Position numbers and translations under genes: made by a program. This document shows, piece by piece, positions 1 through 8,868 of a stretch of DNA of 64,000 nucleotides (within the stretch, counting starts at the first letter, position 1; each line of letters opens with the position of its first letter). The notes below the pieces were generated by a model, which saw only the letters and a list, made by a program, of their open reading frames with translations, was not told where the DNA came from and searched no databases. Source of the DNA: Spirosoma arboris (lineage in GTDB: Bacteria > Bacteroidota > Bacteroidia > Cytophagales > Spirosomataceae); contig NZ_WPIN01000004.1 of NCBI RefSeq assembly GCF_009754945.1, positions 620,001 through 684,000 of the forward strand. Direction: 5' to 3'.

Positions 1-299
1 AAGGCAAAGAAGTAACGATCGACAGTCGTTATCAGTCGCTCAATATCCATCGCGTTCCAGGTGATTTTCGGTTCGTACTGTTTCGGTCATTTCTTTCGTA
101 TGAGAATGATCTGCCCATTGGTTCTCAATTGATTATGACGGGCTATTTCTTCCTCAAGTCTATTGCATTGCCTCCCCAGGCGGCTTACGGTCTGGATACA
201 AGCAACGTTGTCATTGAAGATGTACCGTTAGTGCTAACTCCGCCGAATAACATCCGACTCGTGCGTGTGAAGCCCAAACACGAATCTTCAGCAGAGTAG
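1..299 (+). CDS. Hypothetical protein, 3' end only
   Basis: An open frame enters from the left edge and runs about 98 codons to a TAG stop, with no start codon needed inside the window. The visible part begins GKEVTIDSRYQSL and ends KPKHESSAE. It shows mixed hydrophobic and charged residues, no membrane segment and no motif I can place. The even, mostly beta-forming pattern could be the C-terminal domain of an extracellular or periplasmic protein, but this is a guess. The next gene is on the opposite strand and ends 61 bp further on, so this one is the last of its transcription unit. Function unknown. Confidence 0.6.
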   Translation, partial: GKEVTIDSRYQSLNIHRVPGDFRFVLFRSFLSYENDLPIGSQLIMTGYFFLKSIALPPQAAYGLDTSNVVIEDVPLVLTPPNNIRLVRVKPKHESSAE

Positions 300-360
300 T
301 TGCTGACCATATCCACCACTTGAGATACTTTTAACCGCGATTGCTAGTTAATCATACTGT

Positions 361-1287
361 TCAGCATCCTCCATCTCTGGGGATGGCATAAATCGCGTTG
401 CCTGAAACAGATAAATTGAAGACCTTATTTTCGATTGAAGGCAGCAGCAGTTTCCATGTTTTTCCCTGGTCAGATGATCTGAAAATACCGTCAGGATGAC
501 CACAAAAGAAGTATTCGCCAACCTGAATAATTGAGGCAATGGATGCGGTCGCCGGAAGGCCAGCATCAATGGATTGCCAGATTTTGCCGCCGTCGTAGGA
601 TGTTCGCACTCGTCTGGTCATCGACTCTGTATTGTACGTGATGGCAGCGAATCCGCCTTTGATGCGTTCTACAGCGATGCCTACACCGCCCTCACGAATC
701 ACCAAATCCCAGTTTTCACCATCATCGGTCGATCTTAATATACCGCTCTGGCTGGTCGCCATCAATACACCGTTTGACTCTACCAATTTCATCACCCAGC
801 CTCCAGTATGGACTTGTTTCCAGGTTTCCCCATTGGTAGTGGATTTAAAAAGGCCGTTGTTGCAACCGATGAAAACGGTGCCTCCGGCAGTTTCAAAAAC
901 GGTGTTTACTCCTTTGTGTTGAAAATTCGTGTACGTAGGCGACCATACATTGCTGCGATGCTCGTTAGGGAAACTCTCTTTTTGCCAAAAAGGAGCTGTG
1001 GAAGTTGGTTTGCCATGATAGATCTCATTTCCAGCCCGTATATAAAGCTCTCTATCCTTTTCAATGATATCCTCCGCCTGCGCACCTTCAGGTAACCCTT
1101 CGCTAATGTCCTGCCATGTCTGCCCGCCATCCGTAGATTTAAAAACGATGTTTGCCGCTGCGGGCTTACCTCTTTTCTGTATTTGCTGACTATCTGGGTG
1201 AGGGAATGACTTTGGAAATTCTAACGCTTTATCTAACGCAAAGGAGAGTTGACAAAGGAGCAACAAAGCAAGGCCATAGCTATTCAT
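361..1287 (-). CDS. Exported BNR/Asp-box repeat protein (sortilin or sialidase-like propeller)
   Basis: A 308-residue protein with an N-terminal signal peptide (hydrophobic stretch at about residues 4-18). It carries five Asp-box motifs of the form S-x-D-x-G-x-x-W: STDGGQTW at 51-58, then STTNGETW, STDDGENW, SYDGGKIW and SSDQGKTW at roughly regular spacing. Such repeats build beta-propeller blades in sialidases, Vps10/sortilin domains and YCF48-like proteins. No sialidase arginine triad or FRIP motif can be identified, so an enzymatic call is not justified. It is more likely an extracytoplasmic binding or scaffold protein. It is transcribed away from the Rid gene and stands alone. The C-terminus (ending IPRDGGC) is slightly abrupt, so the last blade may be incomplete. 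Confidence 0.75.
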   Translation of the reverse strand: MNSYGLALLLLCQLSFALDKALEFPKSFPHPDSQQIQKRGKPAAANIVFKSTDGGQTWQDISEGLPEGAQAEDIIEKDRELYIRAGNEIYHGKPTSTAPFWQKESFPNEHRSNVWSPTYTNFQHKGVNTVFETAGGTVFIGCNNGLFKSTTNGETWKQVHTGGWVMKLVESNGVLMATSQSGILRSTDDGENWDLVIREGGVGIAVERIKGGFAAITYNTESMTRRVRTSYDGGKIWQSIDAGLPATASIASIIQVGEYFFCGHPDGIFRSSDQGKTWKLLLPSIENKVFNLSVSGNAIYAIPRDGGC

Positions 1288-1604
1288 GACTAGAATTGAT
1301 TTGGTGAAACAACTACGTAAAAGTATTGATCCTCAACCGTCCTGAAGTTTTTTACTGGTAAAACATTGTAAACGATATGTAAAATGTTCGTAAAGCCATC
1401 GCTTGATCAATTGGCATGAGTTTTCTTATGCAGTAGCTGAACATCGGGGTGGAGTCCAATTGACGCCATTTCCAGTTAGCACTGTTGATTGCTTCTATTT
1501 TTTTTGAGTTGTCGAATCAGGGTATGACATAAGGCTGTCACTGATGGCCTTGACCTTTGTAAAAGCAAAATCAACTGCTCGTTTACACAATTCGAAAGAT
1601 AACC
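1288..1604. other. Divergent intergenic region
   Basis: About 317 bp between two divergently transcribed genes. It should hold promoters for both, but I see no convincing match to the Bacteroidota consensus TTTG-(about 19)-TAnnTTTG. A TA followed by a run of T and a G near 1496-1506 is a weak candidate for the rightward gene. No ORF or RNA gene recognised. Confidence 0.4.
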
Positions 1605-1997
1605 ATGCAAAAGACAACAATCGATCCTTGGGAGTGGGGTAAGTACACCAATTCAGCGCAAGCCGTTGAGGTCAAACAAATAGAAGGCACGCTGTACTGT
1701 TCTGGACAAGTCGCCATAGATGCCAATGGTGAACCTCATGTAGCTGATATGAATACGCAGTTTCTGCTGGCCATTCAGAATGTAGAGCGACTCATTAGTG
1801 ATGCTGGCTATGCGACCAGTGGCATTGTAAGGTTGAATATTTACACCACATCAATGCAAGAGTTTTTTACTAGTTGTGTTGAAACGTATCAGACTTGGAT
1901 CGTCCAAAATGGTATAAAGCAAGCGACGACTATGGTTGAAGTGAAAGGCCTGTATGGCGGATTATCAATTGAACTAGAAGCCACGGTAGTCAAGTAA
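1605..1997 (+). CDS. Rid family (YjgF/YER057c/UK114) protein lacking the catalytic Arg
   Basis: A 130-residue protein with the Rid fold signature: YCSGQVAIDANGEP near residues 31-44, a central SDAGYATSGIVRLNIYTT strand-helix-strand region, and a C-terminal VEVKGLYGGLSIELEATV segment. RidA proper hydrolyses reactive enamine/imine intermediates from PLP enzymes and uses an arginine just before the conserved V-E-V (PARSxVEV in E. coli). Here the matching stretch reads QATTMVEV, so the arginine is replaced by threonine. That places it in a divergent Rid subgroup whose activity cannot be assumed. It is monocistronic and followed at once by a clear terminator. The family assignment is secure; the reaction is not. 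Confidence 0.88.
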   Translation: MQKTTIDPWEWGKYTNSAQAVEVKQIEGTLYCSGQVAIDANGEPHVADMNTQFLLAIQNVERLISDAGYATSGIVRLNIYTTSMQEFFTSCVETYQTWIVQNGIKQATTMVEVKGLYGGLSIELEATVVK

Positions 1998-2020
1998 TTT
2001 CTTGTGTTTATGTCTTCTAA

Positions 2021-2044
2021 GAGAGCCCGGTTTCGGGCTCTTTT
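2021..2044 (+). terminator. Rho-independent terminator after the Rid gene
   Basis: Perfect 7-bp G+C-rich stem (GAGCCCG at 2023-2029 with CGGGCTC at 2034-2040), four-base loop, followed by TTTT. It lies 24 bp after the stop codon. Confidence 0.85.
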
Positions 2045-2106
2045 GCTTGGGTATTCCGTAGAAATCGCTCATAAATCCCGTTATTCATTGGATTCCTTTT
2101 ATCAGC

Positions 2107-2712
2107 ATGGCATTTGTGGAAAAAAATAAAAACATATTTAGCCCGGCCAATCGGCAGGAATGGAGACAATGGTTAGAAGAAAACCATTCCCGAGAAACAT
2201 CGGTGTGGCTATTGTTCTACAAAAAAAGCGCAAAAATAGCTACTCTGACCTGGGCCGAAGCGGTAGAAGAAGCCCTTTGCTTTGGCTGGATCGACAGCCT
2301 GGCCAAACCCTTCGATGAAGAACGGTATATGCAGTTTTTTAGCCGACGAAAGCCCAAAGGTGTCTGGTCGAAAATCAATAAAGCAAACGTTCAAAAACTC
2401 ATTGATGCAGGGCTTATGACAAAAGCCGGGTTTGATATCATCGAAGTGGCTAAACAAAATGGCTCCTGGACCATCCTGGACGATGTAGAAGAGCTCATTA
2501 TTCCCGCTGATCTTGCGAAAGCCCTGGCTGATAAGCCCAATGCCAACGCCTTTTTTCAGAAATTAAGCCGGTCCGACAAACGAAACTTGCTACAGTGGCT
2601 GGTACTGGCGAAACGACCAGAAACGAGACAAAAACGAGTCAACGAGATTGTTACATTTACCGATCAGAACCTAAAGCCTAAAATCCTTCAATGGGCCAAG
2701 AAACCTGAATAA
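2107..2712 (+). CDS. YdeI/OmpD-associated (OmdA) family protein
   Basis: A 201-residue cytoplasmic protein without a signal peptide. Family hallmarks are the N-terminal region with SVWLLFYKK, the E-A-x-C-F-G-W-I-D motif (EALCFGWIDS, about residues 55-64), the R-x-P-K-x-x-W-S-K-x-N segment (RRKPKGVWSKINKANV) and a C-terminal helical part ending R-x-x-R-V-N-E-I. These mark the OmdA/YdeI family, linked in enterobacteria to polymyxin and bacteriocin resistance, with unknown biochemistry. Its stop codon overlaps the start of the WYL regulator by one base, so the two are co-transcribed and translationally coupled. The regulator may therefore control this protein. Confidence 0.88.
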   Translation: MAFVEKNKNIFSPANRQEWRQWLEENHSRETSVWLLFYKKSAKIATLTWAEAVEEALCFGWIDSLAKPFDEERYMQFFSRRKPKGVWSKINKANVQKLIDAGLMTKAGFDIIEVAKQNGSWTILDDVEELIIPADLAKALADKPNANAFFQKLSRSDKRNLLQWLVLAKRPETRQKRVNEIVTFTDQNLKPKILQWAKKPE

Positions 2713-3689
2713 TGACCGATCCTGAAATAAGTCGTCTTTCTCGTTTGGTAACCTTACTCACGTTACTTCAAACAAAGCGTGTATTAACGGCGACAGAATT
2801 AGCGCATCGCTTTTCGGTCAGTACCCGTACGATCTATCGGGATATTAGAACCCTTGAAAGCGCTGGTATACCTATCGTAACCCAGGAAGGGAAAGGCTAT
2901 GCCATGCTGGAAGGCTATCGACTCCCGCCCATTATGTTTACTCGCGAGGAAGCGATTGCACTGCTTACGGCCGAGAAACTAGCTTCCAAGCTCACCGATA
3001 CCGTAACAGCTCAACAAAGTGGCGCGGCTATGGATAAGTTGCGTGCTGCTCTTCGGTATTCGGATCGGGATTACCTCGAAACGGTAGCCCCTTACATACA
3101 AGTGCTGGACCCTATCAGTGTGCCAGAGCATCCCAATACGTACCAACAGTTGGTTACGGCAGTGACATCGCATCGGGTTGTCCGTATTGACTACCAGGCT
3201 GCCGAAACAGGCGAGGCAACTAGCCGGGAGGTCGAACCGATTGGACTGTATCTAAGTCAATACTGGTATTTAGTTGCCTTTTGTCGTCTGCGGCAAGCGG
3301 TTCGAAATTTTCGTTTGGACCGCATTACGAGCTTGGCGCTTCGAGATGAAATATTCCCAACACGCCCTGAAACATTAGAGCGCTATTGGGCCAATGAATT
3401 GAAACGAAGAGACCGAGAAAAGGTCATAATCAACTTCAACCCTACGGCAGTATCTCCTGCTCAGGTCCAGCATCTACACGATACCAAACATCAATATGGT
3501 TGGGTACATGAGCAGCTTTTACCAGATGGTAGCTTGGAAATGCTGTTTTTAGTAGGTTCCCTTCCCTATATAACCACGTGGCTATTACCCTATGCGGGTG
3601 CCATTACGGTTGTAGAGCCATCTGCCCTACGTGAGCATTTATCCGAGTTGGCCAAACGGGTCTATGAATCCTTTTATAGTACCGAGTAG
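2712..3689 (+). CDS. WYL-domain transcriptional regulator (YafY/DeoR-like HTH)
   Basis: A 325-residue regulator. Residues 8-60 form a winged HTH (LATELAHRFSVSTRTIYRDI type: TATELAHRFSVS, then TRTIYRDIRTLESAGIPI). A central linker leads to a WYL domain with the motif YWYLVAFC at about residues 210-217, followed by an R-x-F-R-L-D-R-I strand. A C-terminal WCX-like extension contains VVEPSALREHL. WYL domains bind ligands or nucleic acid and set the activity of the HTH. Family members act as repressors or activators of metabolic, DNA-damage and defence genes. The ATG overlaps the upstream YdeI-family stop codon. There is no defence gene next to it, so a housekeeping or autoregulatory role is more likely. 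Confidence 0.9.
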   Translation: MTDPEISRLSRLVTLLTLLQTKRVLTATELAHRFSVSTRTIYRDIRTLESAGIPIVTQEGKGYAMLEGYRLPPIMFTREEAIALLTAEKLASKLTDTVTAQQSGAAMDKLRAALRYSDRDYLETVAPYIQVLDPISVPEHPNTYQQLVTAVTSHRVVRIDYQAAETGEATSREVEPIGLYLSQYWYLVAFCRLRQAVRNFRLDRITSLALRDEIFPTRPETLERYWANELKRRDREKVIINFNPTAVSPAQVQHLHDTKHQYGWVHEQLLPDGSLEMLFLVGSLPYITTWLLPYAGAITVVEPSALREHLSELAKRVYESFYSTE

Positions 3690-4024
3690 AATTGTGATTA
3701 CTACAGGCTATTGTCCCACAAAACGCACACGTTTATATGGCAGTAACCAGCCTTCTTAGCTTATCCCTTTTTGATCTGTAAACCCGTTTTAATTAACTTT
3801 TTGCTTCTCCTGGATTTCCCCAAAGGGCAGAATACCTTATCAGTTTGAAACGTCAACCCTTCCAAAATGGAAAGGTTGACGTTTTTTTTGACCTGTCTAT
3901 TTGTAAAGGAAAAATATTAAATATATGATAGTCAATGGATTATTGTTGATTTTCTGCCTTCCAGGTTGATCTGGACTATTTCTTGGCATAACCCTCTGCG
4001 AACGTTTTTAACAAACTAATTCTC
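3690..4024. other. Intergenic region upstream of the kdp locus
   Basis: About 335 bp. It holds a strong bidirectional terminator near 3848-3889, then an A+T-rich stretch (3900-3960) that is the likely place of the kdp promoter. A TTTG at 3900-3903 is followed 18 bases later by TATATG, only a partial match to the Bacteroidota consensus. No further gene seen. Confidence 0.4.
3848..3889 (+). terminator. Strong terminator hairpin after the WYL gene
   Basis: CGTCAACC at 3851-3858 pairs with GGTTGACG at 3874-3881. An inner stem TTCC/GGAA follows one mismatch, then eight T residues. The A residues before the stem pair with the first Ts, so it could act in both directions. Confidence 0.85.
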
Positions 4025-4111
4025 ATGGGTACACTCCTGCTCCTCGTTGCGTCAGCCCTGCTTTGCTTCGCTGCTTTTTATAAAGCCATCGACTGGTTCG
4101 AACGTATTTAA
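4025..4111 (+). CDS. Putative 28-residue membrane peptide upstream of kdpF
   Basis: ATG to TAA gives a 28-codon frame. The peptide has a hydrophobic stretch rich in L, V, A and F at residues 4-18, followed by YKAIDWFERI, which is the pattern of a single-pass small membrane protein with a charged tail. Its size resembles KdpF, but the sequence does not match the KdpF hallmark, which is in the next small ORF. It lies 99 bp before kdpF on the same strand, and a long hairpin fills the space between. It may be an additional Kdp-associated peptide or a leader peptide. It is short, so chance occurrence cannot be excluded, but the composition is suggestive. Confidence 0.45.
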   Translation: MGTLLLLVASALLCFAAFYKAIDWFERI

Positions 4112-4116
4112 AGGTG

Positions 4117-4206
4117 AAAGAGCGAATGAGTGAACGTGTGCAATAAAATGCCAGAACCACTCATACTCTCCATTTCGCTCTTTCGCCATTCACTCATTCG
4201 CTCTTT
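4117..4206. repeat. 18-bp perfect inverted repeat before kdpF
   Basis: Arms 4117-4134 and 4189-4206 are perfect reverse complements (18 bp) around a 54-base loop. A related copy of the right arm (TTCACTC followed by TTCGCTCTTT) recurs at about 4355-4372, just before kdpA. No T-run follows. It could be a leader structure controlling kdpF/kdpA expression or a scar of local repeat duplication. Confidence 0.7.
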
Positions 4207-4210
4207 AATC

Positions 4211-4291
4211 ATGCTCACATTCCTGTTTATCGTCTCGCTGCTGGTTTTCGCGTACATGCTATATGTATTGATCAAACCAGAAAAATTCTGA
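4211..4291 (+). CDS. kdpF: KdpF, small subunit of the K+-transporting P-type ATPase
   Basis: A 26-residue single-pass membrane peptide starting MLTFLFIVSLLVFAYMLYVL and ending IKPEKF. The Y-V-L-x-K-P-E-K-F ending and the size are the hallmark of KdpF, which packs against KdpA and stabilises the KdpFABC complex in the inner membrane. It sits 86 bp upstream of kdpA, in the canonical order. Confidence 0.92.
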   Translation: MLTFLFIVSLLVFAYMLYVLIKPEKF

Positions 4292-4377
4292 TTTAATGGA
4301 GGAGGATTCCACTGGAATCCCCGCCTGATCTTTCGCTCCGCTTCGCGGTCCGATTTCACTCTTTCGCTCTTTAAAAA

Positions 4378-6081
4378 ATGTCAACTGAATTAATCGGCGT
4401 TTTAGTTATGTATGGGCTAACAGTCCTGTGGGCTATTCCGCTGGGCAAATACATAGCTACTGTCTTTAAACCGGGGTCGGCCAATGGGCCGCTAGAACGG
4501 TTTATTTACCGCGTGGGCGGCATCGATCCTACCCGCGAAATGACCTGGAAAGAAAACCTCGTCGCCTTGCTGACCATCAATGCTGTATGGCTTGCTCTTG
4601 CCTTCGTGCTGCTCCTGTTTCAGGGATCGCTGCCCCTCAATCCCGATGGAAATCCCTCTATGACGCCCGATCTGGCGTTTAACACGGCCATCAGTTTTAT
4701 GGTCAACTGCGATCTACAACACTACTCGGGCGAATCAGGGGCCACGTATCTGACGCAGTTGGTCGTCATGAACTTTCTGATGTTCGTCTCAGCCGCAACG
4801 GGGATTGCCGCCTTACTGCTAATTATCAGGTCGTTTCTGCCTAAAGTAGTCGATACGGTGGGTAATTTCTACGTGTTTTTTGTAAAGGCAATTACCCGAA
4901 TTCTACTTCCGATTTCCTTCGTAGTTGCTCTGTTACTGGTGATTAACGGCACACCGGCCAGTTTCGATGGGAAAGACACGATCGTCACTATGCAAGGCGA
5001 CACGGTCAACGTTTCGCGCGGCCCGGCGGCTGGTATGATTGCCATCAAACACGTGGGTACGAACGGCGGTGGCTGGTTTGGGGCCAACTCCGCGCACCCA
5101 CTCGAAAATCCAAATTACTTCACCAACATAGTCGAAATGGTGGCGCAGGTGTTACTGCCAATTGCCATGCTCTTTGCGCTGGGTTTCCTGATTAACCGTC
5201 GCCGATTTACGTGGGTAGTGTACGGCGTCATGACACTCGGAATGCTATGTCTGCTCATTCCAACTTTAGTGACCGAAATACATGGCAATCCCGCCATTGC
5301 ACAGCTAGGGGTGAGTCAGCCAACGGGCGCGATGGAAGGTAAAGAAGTTCGGTTTGGTCCGCTGGCGTCGGCTTACTGGAGTATCCTAACCACGATTATT
5401 TCGACGGGTTCGGTTAACTCCATGCACGATTCGTCGATGGCACTGTCGGGAACAATGGAACTCCTCGGCATGATGACCAACGCGTTTTACGGCGGCTGTG
5501 GCGTTGGTTTCCTGAACTACTATTACTACCTCATCATTGCCGTTTTCATTTCTGGATTAATGGTCGGTCGTACGCCTGAACTCTTCGGGCGGAAGGTGGA
5601 AGCACGCGAGATTAAGATTGCGTCTATTGTTGCGCTACTGAGTACGTTGCTCGTGAAAGGTGGAGTTGCCTTAGCCGCCTGGGTTTTCATCAATTATGGC
5701 GACGCCGACTGGGTCGTGAAGCCGTCAGCCTGGCTCAATAATCCTGGTAACCACGGCTTCTCGGAGATGCTTTACGAGTTCACGTCCGCTAACGCCAACA
5801 ATGGTTCTGGTTTTGAAGGGCTAGGCGATAACAACTTCTTCTGGAACTACGCAACGGGTATTGTGCTGATTCTGGGGCGCTTCATTCCAATCATCGGCCC
5901 AGTCGCAATTGCCGGATTACTAGCCCAGAAGAAATACGTACCGGAGTCATCAGGAACATTGCCAATCGACACGGGCACATTCGGTTTGATGACTTTCGCT
6001 GTAATCATGATCATCACGGCGCTATCGTTTTTTCCCGCACTGGCACTAGGGCCATTGGCCGAATATTTTTCACTTAACTAA
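4378..6081 (+). CDS. kdpA: KdpA, K+-translocating subunit of the Kdp ATPase
   Basis: A 567-residue polytopic protein, the usual length for KdpA (about 560). It carries the four family filter and pore segments: NCDLQHYSGES, GTNGGGWFGANSAHP, SVNSMHDSSMAL and NANNGSGFEGLG. KdpA is a member of the superfamily of K+ transporters. It forms the selectivity filter that captures external K+ and hands it through the intersubunit tunnel to KdpB. The start ATG directly follows a short T/A-rich stretch after kdpF and gives the typical N-terminus with an early membrane helix. Operon order kdpF-A-B-C is intact. Expression is expected under K+ limitation or osmotic stress. Confidence 0.98.
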   Translation: MSTELIGVLVMYGLTVLWAIPLGKYIATVFKPGSANGPLERFIYRVGGIDPTREMTWKENLVALLTINAVWLALAFVLLLFQGSLPLNPDGNPSMTPDLAFNTAISFMVNCDLQHYSGESGATYLTQLVVMNFLMFVSAATGIAALLLIIRSFLPKVVDTVGNFYVFFVKAITRILLPISFVVALLLVINGTPASFDGKDTIVTMQGDTVNVSRGPAAGMIAIKHVGTNGGGWFGANSAHPLENPNYFTNIVEMVAQVLLPIAMLFALGFLINRRRFTWVVYGVMTLGMLCLLIPTLVTEIHGNPAIAQLGVSQPTGAMEGKEVRFGPLASAYWSILTTIISTGSVNSMHDSSMALSGTMELLGMMTNAFYGGCGVGFLNYYYYLIIAVFISGLMVGRTPELFGRKVEAREIKIASIVALLSTLLVKGGVALAAWVFINYGDADWVVKPSAWLNNPGNHGFSEMLYEFTSANANNGSGFEGLGDNNFFWNYATGIVLILGRFIPIIGPVAIAGLLAQKKYVPESSGTLPIDTGTFGLMTFAVIMIITALSFFPALALGPLAEYFSLN

Positions 6082-6160
6082 TCAGAAGTCAGAACTAGTA
6101 TTCCATCAATCCTGAAAGTCATTTCAATCGCAAAAATCCTGGTTCTGACAATATACAAAA

Positions 6161-8230
6161 ATGGCAAAGCAAAATTCATCCCAGTCCCTGTTCCAGCGCG
6201 AGCTCGTTGGCACGGCTATTCGGGAGTCGTTTGTCAAACTTAATCCGGCAATTCTGATCAAGAATCCGGTCATGTTTACTGTTGAAATCGGCACTGTTGT
6301 GATGGTGCTGGTAACAGCCTACATCGCTATTTCGGGCGATACGACGCAAGGTTCACTGGGTTATAATATCGCTATCACACTGATTCTGTTGCTGACGATT
6401 CTCTTCGCCAATTTCGCCGAGGCCATTGCTGAAGCACGGGGGAAAGCGCAGGCCGAATCGCTTCGTAAAACACGCCAGGAAACACCCGCCAAAGTCATTC
6501 GAGCAGTGGGTACTATGTACACTGGCGAAGTGCAGGTTATCTCATCGGCGCAACTCGTTAAAGGCGACGTTTTTCTCTGTGAAACGGGCGATATTATCCC
6601 ATCAGATGGTGAAATTATTGAAGGGCTGGCGACGATCGATGAGTCGGCTATTACGGGTGAGTCGGCCCCGGTTATTCGGGAAGCGGGTGGCGACAAATCA
6701 TCTGTTACGGGTGGTACGAAAGTACTGTCGGATCGGATTAAAGTGCAGGTGACAACCCAACCCGGTGAATCGTTTCTGGATAAAATGATTGCCCTGGTTG
6801 AAGGCGCAACGCGTCAGAAAACACCAAACGAAATCGCACTGACAATTCTGCTGGCTGGCTTTACGCTGATCTTTATAATTGTCTGCGTGGCGCTGAAACC
6901 CTTTGCTGATTACGCTAATACGCCCATCACCATTGCGGCTTTGATCTCGCTGTTTGTATGTCTGATTCCGACCACTATTGGCGGGCTACTTTCTGCCATT
7001 GGCATTGCAGGTATGGATCGGGCATTGCGTGCCAATGTGATTGCAAAATCAGGTCGGGCCGTTGAAACGGCGGGTGATATCGATACGTTGTTGCTCGACA
7101 AAACAGGCACAATCACCATCGGGAATCGGAAAGCCACCAATTTCTACCCGGCTCCGGGCGTTTCGGAAGCGGAAATGATTCTGGCCTCGGCCCTGAGTTC
7201 GCTGGCCGACGAAACTCCAGAAGGTAAATCCATCGTTGAGCTGGCTGGCCCAAAAGTAACCTCCCGATTGTCTACTGAGGGGGCTACGTTGATCAAATTC
7301 ACGGCTGAAACGCGTTCGTCGGGAATCGACATGCCTGCTGGCAAGAATGGTTCGGTCGTGCGGATTCGGAAAGGCGCTACCGACTCGATTCGGAACATCG
7401 TTACGAAAGCAGGCAATACGTTCCCGGTAGAAACTGAGAATCAGGCAAAGAAAATCGCTGGCAATGGCGGAACGCCTTTGGTGGTCATCGAGAATGAGCA
7501 GGTCCGTGGTGTGGTCGAATTACAGGACATTATCAAACCGGGTATCTCAGAACGTTTTGAGCGCCTACGAAAAATGGGCGTAAAAACAGTAATGGTGACG
7601 GGTGATAACCCACTGACTGCCAAGTTTATTGCCGAGAAAGCAGGTGTCGACGATTACATCGCTGAAGCCAAGCCGGAAGACAAAATGAACTACATCCGCC
7701 ACGAACAAACCGGCGGTAAACTTGTAGCCATGATGGGCGATGGTACCAACGATGCCCCGGCGCTAGCCCAAGCAGACGTAGGTGTTGCGATGAACTCGGG
7801 TACCCAGGCCGCCAAAGAAGCAGGCAACATGGTCGACTTGGACAACGACCCAACCAAACTGATTGAAGTCGTTGAAATTGGGAAGCAGTTGCTCATCACG
7901 CGTGGTACGTTGACAACTTTCTCCATTGCCAACGACGTTGCCAAATACTTCGCCATCGTTCCGGCATTGTTCATTATGTCGATTCCGGCCTTACAGGCAA
8001 TCAATATCATGCGGTTGCACAGTTCAGAGTCGGCTATTCTATCCGCCGTGATTTTCAACGCGATTATCATCCCAATGCTCATTCCGCTGGCTCTGCGTGG
8101 CGTAGAATACAAACCCATTGGTGCATCGGCCCTGCTCCGCCGAAACCTGTTTATCTATGGCGTAGGGGGAATTATTGCTCCCTTTATTGGCATCAAATTG
8201 ATTGATTTGGTAGTGGGTCTGTTTGTTTAA
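6161..8230 (+). CDS. kdpB: KdpB, P-type ATPase subunit
   Basis: A 689-residue P-type ATPase. The actuator motif TGES lies at 165-168; its Ser aligns with the inhibitory phosphorylation site known in E. coli KdpB. The phosphorylated Asp is D313 in DKTGTIT. Nucleotide-domain and hinge motifs ([35 protein letters not shown]) are all present. KdpB hydrolyses ATP and releases K+ to the cytoplasm. No catalytic residue appears altered, so it should be active. It is separated from kdpA by 79 bp, unusually wide for this operon. That spacer contains an 8-bp complementary pair (6088-6095 with 6142-6149) that could form an intercistronic hairpin. Confidence 0.98.
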   Translation: MAKQNSSQSLFQRELVGTAIRESFVKLNPAILIKNPVMFTVEIGTVVMVLVTAYIAISGDTTQGSLGYNIAITLILLLTILFANFAEAIAEARGKAQAESLRKTRQETPAKVIRAVGTMYTGEVQVISSAQLVKGDVFLCETGDIIPSDGEIIEGLATIDESAITGESAPVIREAGGDKSSVTGGTKVLSDRIKVQVTTQPGESFLDKMIALVEGATRQKTPNEIALTILLAGFTLIFIIVCVALKPFADYANTPITIAALISLFVCLIPTTIGGLLSAIGIAGMDRALRANVIAKSGRAVETAGDIDTLLLDKTGTITIGNRKATNFYPAPGVSEAEMILASALSSLADETPEGKSIVELAGPKVTSRLSTEGATLIKFTAETRSSGIDMPAGKNGSVVRIRKGATDSIRNIVTKAGNTFPVETENQAKKIAGNGGTPLVVIENEQVRGVVELQDIIKPGISERFERLRKMGVKTVMVTGDNPLTAKFIAEKAGVDDYIAEAKPEDKMNYIRHEQTGGKLVAMMGDGTNDAPALAQADVGVAMNSGTQAAKEAGNMVDLDNDPTKLIEVVEIGKQLLITRGTLTTFSIANDVAKYFAIVPALFIMSIPALQAINIMRLHSSESAILSAVIFNAIIIPMLIPLALRGVEYKPIGASALLRRNLFIYGVGGIIAPFIGIKLIDLVVGLFV

Positions 8231-8244
8231 AACAACTAAAAATC

Positions 8245-8808
8245 ATGAAAACTCATATTATCCCGGCCATTCGGCTTACGCTCGTTCTGCTGGTTATTCT
8301 TTCAGTTATTTATCCACTCGTAGTTGCTGGCGTTGGTCGCCTTGCACCGGGCGGAGGCAAAGGCGAAACGGTTACGGTTAATGGTAAGGTCGTTGGCTAT
8401 ACGCTGGTTGGCCAGAAGTTTACCGAAGACCGTTATTTTAACTCGCGCCCATCGGCAGTGGAGTACAATGCGGCTGGTTCTGCCGGATCAAACAAAGGAC
8501 CGTCGAATCCGGATTATCTGAAAACGGTTCAGGTTCGTATCGATACGTTTCTGGTACATAATCCAGGTATTCGTAAAGAAGACATTCCGACTGAATTAGT
8601 AACGGCTTCTGGTTCAGGACTAGATCCTGATCTGTCGCCTGTTGCGGCCAAAATTCAGGTAGCTCGTATTGCTAAGACTCGTGGAATTAGTGCAGATCGG
8701 TTGACTAAACTCGTTGACGCACAGACTACAGGTCCGCTCATTGGTTTGTTGGGACCGTCGACCGTGAACGTACTGAAATTAAACGTTGCGCTAGATGCGC
8801 TGAAATGA
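8245..8808 (+). CDS. kdpC: KdpC, accessory subunit of the Kdp ATPase
   Basis: A 187-residue protein with one N-terminal membrane helix (about residues 7-30) and an extracytoplasmic domain. Family motifs include YFNSRPSAVEYN, GSNKGPSNPDYL and the C-terminal ISADRLTKLV with LIGLLGPSTVNVLKLN. KdpC is the periplasmic-facing partner of KdpA/KdpB that raises ATP affinity or K+ capture. It starts 14 bp after kdpB, and its length is normal for the family. Confidence 0.97.
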   Translation: MKTHIIPAIRLTLVLLVILSVIYPLVVAGVGRLAPGGGKGETVTVNGKVVGYTLVGQKFTEDRYFNSRPSAVEYNAAGSAGSNKGPSNPDYLKTVQVRIDTFLVHNPGIRKEDIPTELVTASGSGLDPDLSPVAAKIQVARIAKTRGISADRLTKLVDAQTTGPLIGLLGPSTVNVLKLNVALDALK

Positions 8809-8868
8809 AAATAGACCTGAACAGCCGGAGCCTGTTCGGATCAGTGAATTGAGTACAACAAAACAACC

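Noticed and set aside
2107..3689. Toxin-antitoxin pair
   Set aside because: The overlapping genes belong to the YdeI/OmdA and WYL-regulator families; sizes and domains do not fit a toxin-antitoxin module.
4108..4359. 83-codon minus-strand frame opposite kdpF
   Set aside because: Arises from the local inverted and direct repeats and overlaps the certain kdpF gene.
6361..8118. Several long frames opposite and within kdpB
   Set aside because: They are shadows of a gene with strong codon bias; none shows protein features.
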